From Sphingobacteriia bacterium (GTDB taxonomy: Bacteria; Bacteroidota; Bacteroidia; NS11-12g; UBA955): DNA of 17,449 nt. Both the position numbers and the translations under genes were made by a program. Location of the stretch: positions 1 through 17,449 of the forward strand of contig JAGKXC010000045.1 of the NCBI GenBank assembly GCA_021151535.1. The letters are read 5' to 3'. A model generated the notes under the pieces. The model saw only the letters and a list, made by a program, of their open reading frames with translations. It was not told the DNA's origin and did not search any database. Of the stretch, positions 7,846 through 14,374 are shown piece by piece. Numbering within the stretch: position 1 is the stretch's first letter; each line of letters opens with the position of its first letter.

Positions 7846-8517
7846 ATGAACCCACTGCAAGTAAAAATCCAACAGAACCTGCAACAGATTGAAGAACAAT
7901 TGCCTAACAGTTGTAGGCTCATCGTTGTTAGCAAATATAGAACCTTGGAAGAAATTCACGCAGCCTACACTTGCGGTCATCGCGTATTTGCCGAGAACCG
8001 CGTGCAAGCATTATTGGAGCGATACGAGGCCTTACCTCAAGACATTCAATGGCATTTGATCGGACATTTACAAACCAACAAAGTGAAGTATATCGCGCCT
8101 TTCATCGCCATGATTCATTCTGTTGATTCGGTAAAATTGCTACAAACCATACAACAAGAAGCCGCCAAAAACCAGCGTAACATTGATGTATTGATCCAAC
8201 TCCATGTGGCCAAAGAAGAAACCAAATTTGGGATGGACATACAAGAAGCCACTGAATTTTTCCAGCAATTTCAGCCAGAGAACTTTCCCAATATCCGCAT
8301 TTGCGGTATCATGGCGATGGCTTCATTCACAGAAGATACCAATCAAATTCACCGCGAATTTTCATCTGTAGAATCCTTCTTCAAACAAACTGCCCAAATT
8401 CATGGTAGCAAATTGCCCCATTTCAAAGAATTATCCATTGGAATGAGCGGCGATTTCGCCATCGCCATACAACATGGCAGCACCTACGTGCGCATCGGCA
8501 CCCGCGTTTTTACTTAA
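7846..8517 (+). CDS. YggS/PLPBP-family pyridoxal phosphate homeostasis protein
   Basis: A 223-residue cytosolic PLP-binding protein of the YggS/PROSC family, which has an alanine-racemase-like TIM barrel without known catalysis and helps keep free PLP and amino acid pools in balance. The PLP lysine is K30 in LIVVSKYRT. Other family motifs are FAENRVQ (48-54), WHLIGHLQTNK (69-79), KFGM (127-130), the phosphate-binding SIGMSGD (197-203) and RIGT (217). Length and motifs are normal. It is divergent from the lipoprotein gene. No TAnnTTTG box is visible on the plus strand ahead of it. Downstream there is no clear terminator before the next gene, so read-through into the 8577-11507 operon is possible. 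Confidence 0.93.
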   Translation: MNPLQVKIQQNLQQIEEQLPNSCRLIVVSKYRTLEEIHAAYTCGHRVFAENRVQALLERYEALPQDIQWHLIGHLQTNKVKYIAPFIAMIHSVDSVKLLQTIQQEAAKNQRNIDVLIQLHVAKEETKFGMDIQEATEFFQQFQPENFPNIRICGIMAMASFTEDTNQIHREFSSVESFFKQTAQIHGSKLPHFKELSIGMSGDFAIAIQHGSTYVRIGTRVFT

Positions 8518-8522
8518 GCAAA

Positions 8523-8533
8523 ATAGGTTATAG
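8523..8533 (+). repeat. Left copy of an 11-bp direct repeat flanking the AT-rich operon
   Basis: ATAGGTTATAG, six bases after the yggS-like stop codon. An identical copy lies at 11553-11563, next to the dnaN stop codon. The pair brackets the three-gene operon and its terminator. Confidence 0.5.
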
Positions 8534-8549
8534 ATTTTTTGAATATCAA

Positions 8550-8575
8550 TTAATTACAATTAATATTGTAATTAA
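8550..8575. promoter_or_regulatory. Perfect 11-bp inverted repeat abutting the operon start codon
   Basis: TTAATTACAAT, spacer TAAT, ATTGTAATTAA. The arms are perfect and the repeat ends one base before the ATG at 8577. It could be an operator for a dimeric regulator, or in RNA a stem closing the translation start. With no G+C-rich stem and no following T run, it does not look like an intrinsic terminator for yggS. Confidence 0.55.
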
Positions 8576-8576
8576 C

Positions 8577-9680
8577 ATGTTAGGCTCGTTTTGCTACAAT
8601 TTATCACATAAAAAGCCGCATTTTTTAGGTTTAATCATTTGTCTATTATCCATGCATATGATCAATCCACTAAATGCGCAGGGATATCAAATACCCAATG
8701 TTCAAGGCGGAAAATCGAGAAAGAAAATATTATTATATGAGGGAAACATCAAGTTAACAAAATGTGCTCCCGTTACCAAATACTACCGTTTCGAAAAAGG
8801 TGATAAAGTGCATTTGAGTTTTAAAAAAAAGAAAGGTAATAAAATCGAATCCTTTAGAATATTTTCATACCCAAATAACGAACTCTATTCTCAAAACGAA
8901 ATAACCGATAACTTCCAGCAAGTATTTGAAGTCCCAAAAAGAGGCGTGTACGGAATCGAACTTATCGGAGGCAGTTGCATAAGCAGAAAAAAGCTTGTTC
9001 GCCTGAAAATTGAAAGAACACCATTGGATGATTCCACTAATTTCAATACAGAAGTGGTTTTCAAAACCCAGTGGGACACTTCTTACTATACAGTTTTAGA
9101 ACCTGTCCTCATTCGTACTGATTCCGCAATTATTCAATTAACAGATGAAAATGTGAAAATTTCTTCCCATAATGCTTTAAATGGCAATAGAAACAGAGCG
9201 GTAGTTTCAATTGAATTACCAAGCAATCTTGTAAATTGTTCATTCTATATTGGCGTCGGTCAAAATGGATCTGCAGCCTATGATAAAACCATCAGTGATC
9301 AACTTACCGCAACCGCACTTTCTATGGTAAACCCGTGGTACGCACTCATGGTTTATGGATTGAATCGGTTTCTATCTGTGAATGCTGGAGATAACGTGCG
9401 TTTTTGGGTTACAAATTTTCCGCTTGCCGCTCAAAATTTCATGAGCAATGGGGCTGTTCCGAACGATATTTTCCTTATCAGTTATGGCGATGTTTTAAAT
9501 GCTACCAAGTCATTTACAAAACCAAAATCGGGTAAGATTTCTTTTTTATTGTTAAATGATAATATTATCGATCCAATATATGTTCGAATTGTAGTTTCTG
9601 CATTAACGGCAAAGGAAGTGTTTGAAAATCAAGAAATTAACAAAGTGAAAATAACTTCTAGAGAAATCCCAATTGAATAA
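8577..9680 (+). CDS. Exported protein of unknown family, first gene of the AT-rich operon
   Basis: A 367-residue protein I do not recognise. The N-terminus has a basic stretch followed by a hydrophobic core (16-29) and a plausible signal peptidase site after A34 (PLNA before QG), so it is probably periplasmic or surface-located; there is no lipobox. The mature part looks beta-rich. Residues 45-147 include a lysine cluster (KKKKGNK, 83-89) and two cysteines (C63, C134). Residues 155-200 are followed by a second beta-rich unit (207-345) with patterns such as SIELPSNLVNCSFYIGVG and RFWVTNFPL. No catalytic motif, T9SS tail or transmembrane anchor is seen. The next gene begins 4 bases after its stop, so the genes are almost certainly co-transcribed. 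Two tandem beta-sandwich domains are my guess for the fold. Confidence 0.8.
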   Translation: MLGSFCYNLSHKKPHFLGLIICLLSMHMINPLNAQGYQIPNVQGGKSRKKILLYEGNIKLTKCAPVTKYYRFEKGDKVHLSFKKKKGNKIESFRIFSYPNNELYSQNEITDNFQQVFEVPKRGVYGIELIGGSCISRKKLVRLKIERTPLDDSTNFNTEVVFKTQWDTSYYTVLEPVLIRTDSAIIQLTDENVKISSHNALNGNRNRAVVSIELPSNLVNCSFYIGVGQNGSAAYDKTISDQLTATALSMVNPWYALMVYGLNRFLSVNAGDNVRFWVTNFPLAAQNFMSNGAVPNDIFLISYGDVLNATKSFTKPKSGKISFLLLNDNIIDPIYVRIVVSALTAKEVFENQEINKVKITSREIPIE

Positions 9681-9684
9681 TTAA

Positions 9685-10722
9685 ATGTTGAAAGTTTACT
9701 TTATTTTAAAGAAAGATATTCCGGTTGGACCCTATACACTCAAGGAAATAAAAGCTTTGGCTGTAGACCCAAACGACATGGTAAGATTTGGCGATGAATC
9801 ATGGAAAATGGCCTCGGAATTTCCAGAACTTAAATCACTTTTTGAACACAATAATCCATTATCGCAAGAAGAAGAAGACAAAACCGCATCTCAACCACCT
9901 CCTTTTGATAAGCATAAATTTGAAAATCATTTTGACAATAAATCGCCAGAACCAAAAAGGGAAAAGCAAAAAAAGCGATCGCCCAATTACATTGTTCTAA
10001 TTGCAGCTACTGTGTTAATAGCCCTTGTAATCACCATCGCTACCAATATGGATTCAATCAACAATTCATCACCCGTAGAAAATCTCGAGTCTCCACCTCC
10101 ACCAAATCCGGTAATCTCATTCAACCTAAGTAATCACTCCAAGAGTTTTTTCGATTTTCTAAAACCTTGCTCCGAAGAGAACAATAATATTGATACAAAA
10201 TGTGATTATAAAAATTCCATTGTCAGAAATTATGCATTAAATCTCATCAATCCAGAAAATCAAGGCGAATTCAACTTGGGTCAAGTTTGCGATATATACG
10301 ACAAAATCAGGGGGTCTTGGATTTATGTAAACGACCCTCAAATATATAATTATGTGGCTTTCGGAAGTGAATCTATTAATAATGGATTAAGGGGCGATTG
10401 CGATGATTATGCCGTACTCATGGCCGCTTTACTTTCTTCTATTGGTGGAGAAATCAGATTAACTTATGCTTACAACGATAAGGATGGGCATGCATATTCA
10501 GAAATAAATCTTGGGAAAACCAATCTCGATGAAGCCATAAATTACATCAATTGGCGCTACAAAAACACTTTTACCAATTTGCATTATAAAACGGACCAAG
10601 AAAAAAACAATTGGATTAACGTGGATTGGTTTTCAGATCCACCTACCCCCGGGGGTGAATATTTCAAAGAAACACACGGCACACATTTTTATATACTTCA
10701 AAATTTCTGTGAAACCTATTAA
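9685..10722 (+). CDS. GYF_2-like domain / single TM / transglutaminase-like protein
   Basis: A 345-residue membrane protein with three parts. Residues 1-50 resemble the GYF_2 (DUF4339) domain: VYFILKKDIPVGPYTLKEI followed by a conserved tryptophan in DESWKMASE. Residues 60-100 are a charged, proline-containing linker. Residues 102-119 form one transmembrane helix preceded by KKR, placing the GYF-like part in the cytoplasm and the rest in the periplasm. The C-terminal half (150-345) is a transglutaminase-like cysteine protease fold: GDCDDYAVLMAALLSSIGG gives C239, GHAYSE gives H269, and INVDW gives D314, a complete Cys-His-Asp set, followed by PGGEYF. Such domains act as peptidases or cross-linking enzymes on peptides. 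Spacing to neighbours is 4 and 8 bases. Substrate unknown. Confidence 0.85.
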   Translation: MLKVYFILKKDIPVGPYTLKEIKALAVDPNDMVRFGDESWKMASEFPELKSLFEHNNPLSQEEEDKTASQPPPFDKHKFENHFDNKSPEPKREKQKKRSPNYIVLIAATVLIALVITIATNMDSINNSSPVENLESPPPPNPVISFNLSNHSKSFFDFLKPCSEENNNIDTKCDYKNSIVRNYALNLINPENQGEFNLGQVCDIYDKIRGSWIYVNDPQIYNYVAFGSESINNGLRGDCDDYAVLMAALLSSIGGEIRLTYAYNDKDGHAYSEINLGKTNLDEAINYINWRYKNTFTNLHYKTDQEKNNWINVDWFSDPPTPGGEYFKETHGTHFYILQNFCETY

Positions 10723-10730
10723 TTCTAATC

Positions 10731-11507
10731 ATGTATTACATAATCGTAAATAATCAAAAATTAGGTCCTTTTACTTTTGATGAAATCATCAATTTAAAAC
10801 TTCCACAAGACACACCTATTTGGGCAGAACAATACGAAGATTGGATTCCACTTTCAAAAGCCAAAGAGTTCAATGCGTATTCCGAAACATTCAAAACAAC
10901 TACTAGAAATACAGCTCAACAAAAATCAACTGAAACTCCCCAATTCGTACTCTGGTTTATAAAAAATGGAAGAAACATCGGATTGGCTGTCGTTTCAGTT
11001 TTACTTATAATTGCCTTAATAAACTATTTCAGTGTAAATCATAATTCAGCTTCAGAAACAGTAACAGACAGCCTAGCAGCACCAGAAAATCCAACCTCAA
11101 CTAATTTAGAATATAGTACCACAGATTCACTGGCGGCCGAAAATAGCAGCAACACTGAAGTCGCCAATGAAAATGGAAGTAATACAGAAAAAAACTGTCG
11201 GGATAACTGGAGGAATTATATTTCAGCAACAGTAATGGATTTTACAACGGGCGATTTAGGAGGTATAACTAATGGATACATCAATGTTGAAAACAACACT
11301 CCTTTTATGGTAGATGAAATTGTGGTACAAATAGATTATATCAAAGCTGCTGGAGGTATTTATAAAACAGAATATGTATCTGTAAGCCAATTAAAAGCAG
11401 TTTCGTCTGAAAATGTTTCCTTTCCAAATAGTGATAGAGGCACCAGTGTAGTTGCCAATATTATTTCTGTAAAAGCCAACGAATTTGGCTTGGAATACGC
11501 TGAATAA
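10731..11507 (+). CDS. GYF_2-like domain / single TM / C-terminal beta-sandwich-like protein
   Basis: A 258-residue membrane protein. Residues 1-47 are a clear GYF_2-like domain (YYIIVNNQKLGPFTFDEI, then IWAEQYEDWIPL), the same type as in the preceding gene. Residues 82-100 form one transmembrane helix. A low-complexity Ser/Thr/Asn/Glu linker follows (104-156), with TDSLAA repeated at 112 and 131. The C-terminal 100 residues (157-258) begin with a cysteine and contain GYINVENNTPFMVDEIVVQ and a strand-rich tail. Their pattern recalls the FxLYD-type beta-sandwich found outside the membrane in other bacteria; this is an inference. It is the last gene of the operon and a bidirectional terminator begins directly after its stop codon. 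Its role is unknown; sharing the GYF-like module with the upstream gene suggests both bind the same cytoplasmic partner. Confidence 0.83.
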   Translation: MYYIIVNNQKLGPFTFDEIINLKLPQDTPIWAEQYEDWIPLSKAKEFNAYSETFKTTTRNTAQQKSTETPQFVLWFIKNGRNIGLAVVSVLLIIALINYFSVNHNSASETVTDSLAAPENPTSTNLEYSTTDSLAAENSSNTEVANENGSNTEKNCRDNWRNYISATVMDFTTGDLGGITNGYINVENNTPFMVDEIVVQIDYIKAAGGIYKTEYVSVSQLKAVSSENVSFPNSDRGTSVVANIISVKANEFGLEYAE

Positions 11508-11545
11508 TAAAAAAGCCGCCCCCAAAGGAAGCGGCTAATTTTATT
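11508..11545. terminator. Bidirectional intrinsic terminator between the operon and dnaN
   Basis: AGCCGC (11514-11519) pairs with GCGGCT (11531-11536) around an 11-base loop. Read on the minus strand the stem is followed by TTTTTTATT, a strong terminator for dnaN. Read on the plus strand it is followed by AATTTTATTAG, a weaker one for the operon. Confidence 0.75.
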
Positions 11546-11552
11546 AGTAAAT

Positions 11553-11563
11553 ATAGGTTATAG
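11553..11563 (+). repeat. Right copy of the 11-bp direct repeat
   Basis: ATAGGTTATAG, identical to 8523-8533, ending two bases before the dnaN stop codon (minus strand). It is part of a 7-base tandem repeat TAGGTTA at 11554-11567. Confidence 0.5.
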
Positions 11564-11564
11564 G

Positions 11565-12686
11565 TTAATAATTATTCAACATCATCGGCATGATCAACAT
11601 GGTGATGTCTTCGTCTTTTTCGTTCTCCTTAGGAACCACCAAACCCGCGCGGTTAGGCTGTGATAAACACAATTGAACCGAATCGCCATCGATTGTGCTC
11701 AACATCTCTTTCAAGAACTTCGCATTGAATCCGATTTCCATATCCGTGCCATCAAATTCACATGCAATGCGCTCAGTTGCCTCATTCGCCATCTCAATAT
11801 CTTCCGCACTAATAACCAATTCTGCACCTGCCATCTTCAAACGAATCTGGTGGGTAGTCTTGGAAGCAAAAATGCTGATACGGTTGATTGAGCTCAACAA
11901 ATCCATACGACTGATCGTTAACGTATTTGGATTCTCCGTTGGAATAACAGCGGTGTAATCAGGATATTTTTCGTCTAACAAACGGCAAATCAACTTCGTA
12001 TCGCCAAATGAAAACGAAACATTGGTTTTATTAAAATCTACAGCTACCGGTGTTTCATCGTTCGGCAACGCAGTTTTTAACAAATTCAAAGGCTTCTTAG
12101 GTACAATGAAATTTTGCTCCACACCTGGCTTGATATCGTTGCGGGTAAAACGCACCAATTTGTTGGCATCGGTAGCAACAAAAATTACGCGATCTTCTTT
12201 CAATTCCACAAACAAACCGGTAAGGTTCAAACGCAATTCGTCGTTTCCAGCAGCAAACAAAGTTTTGCTCACCGCACGCAACAAAATGTTGGCCGGAGCC
12301 TGGAAGCTATTATCGCCCGTAATTTCCGGAATGGATGGATACTCGGCGCCATCTTGACCCGCCATTTTGTAACGACCGTTTTTGCTAATTACCTCAATAG
12401 AGAATGTAGCTGGATCGATTTTAAAAGTAACTGAATCGCTCGGCAACGACCTCAAAATATCAATCACCATCCTGCTTGGAACAGCCACTTTGAAATCCTC
12501 CTTGGCGTCAACGGCCATGGTGGTTGTCATGCTGGTTTCCAAATCCGTACTATTAATGGTAAGCTCACCGCCTTTCACATCAAACAAGAAGTTTTCAAGA
12601 ATGGGAATCAGTGGCTTCGACATAATCGCACCGTTCACCGTAAGTAGGTGCTGGAGTAAGTCGCTGGATTGTGCTATGAAATTCAT
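11565..12686 (-). CDS. dnaN: DNA polymerase III subunit beta (sliding clamp)
   Basis: The 373-residue replicative clamp, which forms a ring dimer around DNA and tethers polymerase III and other clamp-binding proteins. The three-fold clamp pattern is visible. Recognisable segments include MNFIAQSSDLLQHLLTVNGA at the N-terminus, NGRYKMAGQDGAEYPSIP (103-120), LICRLLDEKYPDYTAVIP in the middle domain, and the C-terminal LIMPMML, which lies at the hydrophobic cleft that binds partner peptides. The length is normal for the family. It stands alone: dnaA, recF or gyrB are not adjacent, and I see no origin-like cluster of DnaA boxes. A full-consensus promoter precedes it and a strong terminator follows. 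Confidence 0.97.
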   Translation of the reverse strand: MNFIAQSSDLLQHLLTVNGAIMSKPLIPILENFLFDVKGGELTINSTDLETSMTTTMAVDAKEDFKVAVPSRMVIDILRSLPSDSVTFKIDPATFSIEVISKNGRYKMAGQDGAEYPSIPEITGDNSFQAPANILLRAVSKTLFAAGNDELRLNLTGLFVELKEDRVIFVATDANKLVRFTRNDIKPGVEQNFIVPKKPLNLLKTALPNDETPVAVDFNKTNVSFSFGDTKLICRLLDEKYPDYTAVIPTENPNTLTISRMDLLSSINRISIFASKTTHQIRLKMAGAELVISAEDIEMANEATERIACEFDGTDMEIGFNAKFLKEMLSTIDGDSVQLCLSQPNRAGLVVPKENEKDEDITMLIMPMMLNNY

Positions 12687-12717
12687 ATCAGTTTCGGAGG
12701 TTTATTTTCCTTGGCTA

Positions 12718-12747
12718 CAAACCTAATTTGAGAATATGAAATAACAA
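12718..12747 (-). promoter_or_regulatory. dnaN promoter, full Bacteroidota consensus
   Basis: On the minus strand, TTG (12747-12745) is followed by exactly 19 bases and TAGGTTTG (12725-12718), matching TTG-N19-TAnnTTTG. The -7 box ends 31 bases before the dnaN ATG, leaving a short leader of about 25 bases. The 113-base gap 12687-12799 otherwise holds nothing notable. Confidence 0.7.
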
Positions 12748-12799
12748 TTCACAACTTTAGGCGTTTTATAAACAATGTTTGCTACAGCATACATTTTTT

Positions 12800-13102
12800 T
12801 CATTCTTCTTCGTTGGGTTTCTCCTCTTCCACAATTACAAAAACATCTTCCCCATCGCGTTTCATCATGTATTTCTCCCTTGCAAAACGCTCCAGTTTTC
12901 GCTCATTGCCAAATAAATCGCGCTTTTGAACTTCCAATTCCGCAATTTTCTTTTTGTGTTCGGCGATGCTTTCTTCCAATACCACAATTTCTTTATGCAC
13001 CTTCCAGCGATAGAAAAAATTGTTCATATCAAAAAACGCCATCCAAATCAGGAAAAATCCGAACAACAAGTGGTAACGATACTTAAACAAAGGGTGAAAC
13101 AT
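12800..13102 (-). CDS. FtsB/DivIC-family septum formation protein
   Basis: A 100-residue bitopic membrane protein of the FtsB/DivIC family, which together with FtsL and FtsQ/DivIB links the division ring to septal peptidoglycan synthesis. A short basic N-terminus precedes one transmembrane helix (11-25, HLLFGFFLIWMAFFD). A periplasmic coiled coil follows (35-68, rich in Glu and Lys, with IAELEVQK), then the family's C-terminal patch LERFAREKYMMKRDGEDVFVI (70-90) and an acidic tail. Length and order of parts match the family. It is 113 bases upstream of dnaN on the same strand, and the dnaN promoter lies between them, so they need not be co-transcribed. Its own -7 box is seen upstream. Confidence 0.88.
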   Translation of the reverse strand: MFHPLFKYRYHLLFGFFLIWMAFFDMNNFFYRWKVHKEIVVLEESIAEHKKKIAELEVQKRDLFGNERKLERFAREKYMMKRDGEDVFVIVEEEKPNEEE

Positions 13103-13134
13103 ATTCCAAAATTCTGCCTATTTCCTCCACTTTG

Positions 13135-13142
13135 CAAACCTA
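13135..13142 (-). promoter_or_regulatory. Putative -7 box of the ftsB-like gene
   Basis: The minus strand reads TAGGTTTG, identical to the dnaN -7 box and 32 bases before the ATG at 13102. I see no TTG at 19-20 bases upstream. The divergent gene at 13188 has no matching box in the 85-base gap. Confidence 0.45.
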
Positions 13143-13187
13143 GTTTTACCGCTGTTTGATATTTTAGTCTAATTTTACATCCTGTTT

Positions 13188-14354
13188 ATGAAAAAGCAAG
13201 CTTTCCGCCCATTCCTTATCCTCCTGGGAGTTTCTTCCCTGCTGTTTTCCTGCCAATCGCCTGCAAAAAAAATCAGCACGCCTAAGATTTTGTGGAAAAC
13301 CAACAGCTACGCAACCCTATTTCAACTCGGAACCGCAGCCAACGATAGCTTCATCATCCTCAAACATCCCGATGGCACCGTGCTTTCAAAAGTGTTTTGG
13401 GGCGAAAGCGATTCTGTTGCCGGATTTCGCAAAATTCCACAACGCAATCGCATCGTTTCACTCGCTGCACCTTTCTCTTATATGATTGCAGAACTTGGCG
13501 GCGCCAACAAAATTGTGGGTATCGAAAACAAACATTTTATCTCTCACCCCTACTTCCTCAACGCCAACCAAGAATTTAATTCTCAACTCCCCATCGCCGA
13601 AGTATCTGGCAGCGATGGAAATATCATCCCCGAAAAACTCGTGCAAACCAATCCCGATCTTGTTTGGGGCTTTTGGGTAAATAAGGGCGATCAGGAATTT
13701 GCCGAAGGAATGACAAAAAATAAAATTCCATTCCTTTGGTGTATGAACTGGCTTGAAGCCCACCCCCTTGGACGCTCAGAATGGATCAAAGCCTTTGGTT
13801 GGGTGCTCGGCACACCTGAAAAATCAGAAAAATTGTTCCAATCCATCCAGGATCAATACAACCAAATTAAATCCAAATCTTCTACCGAAAATCCTTGCAG
13901 TGTTGCCGCCAATATCCCTTACCCCAACGGGATGTGGATGATTCCGGTAGACAAAGACTTGTTCAATATTTTGGTGGCCGATGCCGGCGGGAAATTAATC
14001 GCCCAGCCCATATCAAAAGCCGCCTCCCAAACACCCATTGAAAAAGCCGTTTCTATCTTCCAAAATGCACCCATTTGGATCAATACAGATATGTATTTTA
14101 GTTATGAAAAGTTGTTGATCGACCAACCCAAGGTGGCGTCCATTGTAGCATTCAAAAACAAGCAGTTGTATCACTACAATTTGTTGAACAACCAACAAAT
14201 CAACATGAGAAACCCATTTTGGGATCGTGCCAATTTGTACGCTTATGAGATTTTGGAAGACCTGCAAACCTTGTTCAATCACGTTAAAAAACAAGGCAAC
14301 CAGCCACTTCCAGCCAACACACCTCTACATTACTACAAACCCTTCCAGCCTTAA
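13188..14354 (+). CDS. ABC transporter substrate-binding lipoprotein, siderophore/cobalamin type
   Basis: A 388-residue predicted lipoprotein with signal sequence and lipobox LFSC (19-22; C22 lipidated). After an N-terminal strand region (30-78) comes the TroA/BtuF-type periplasmic binding fold (Peripla_BP_2, PF01497). Recognisable parts are RIVSLAAPFSYMIAELGGANKIVGI (about 88-112), the GNIIPEKLVQTNPDLVWGF segment, and a C-terminal lobe ending in INMRNPFWDRANLYAYEILEDL. This family captures ferric siderophores, haem or vitamin B12 and hands them to a FecCD permease. The permease gene begins 20 bases downstream. The ligand cannot be read from the sequence. Codon use and base composition look like those of the surrounding core genes. 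Confidence 0.88.
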   Translation: MKKQAFRPFLILLGVSSLLFSCQSPAKKISTPKILWKTNSYATLFQLGTAANDSFIILKHPDGTVLSKVFWGESDSVAGFRKIPQRNRIVSLAAPFSYMIAELGGANKIVGIENKHFISHPYFLNANQEFNSQLPIAEVSGSDGNIIPEKLVQTNPDLVWGFWVNKGDQEFAEGMTKNKIPFLWCMNWLEAHPLGRSEWIKAFGWVLGTPEKSEKLFQSIQDQYNQIKSKSSTENPCSVAANIPYPNGMWMIPVDKDLFNILVADAGGKLIAQPISKAASQTPIEKAVSIFQNAPIWINTDMYFSYEKLLIDQPKVASIVAFKNKQLYHYNLLNNQQINMRNPFWDRANLYAYEILEDLQTLFNHVKKQGNQPLPANTPLHYYKPFQP

Positions 14355-14374
14355 CCCAATACTAACTCTAACTC

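Noticed and set aside
8550..8575. Inverted repeat as an intrinsic terminator of the yggS-like gene
   Set aside because: The stem is almost purely A/T and no T run follows before the next start codon.
8518..11564. AT-rich operon as a classical transposon or prophage
   Set aside because: No transposase, integrase, tRNA target or terminal inverted repeats at its ends; only the short direct repeat supports mobility.
11565..12686. Replication origin near dnaN
   Set aside because: No dnaA gene, no visible cluster of DnaA boxes and no AT-rich unwinding stretch with repeats next to it.
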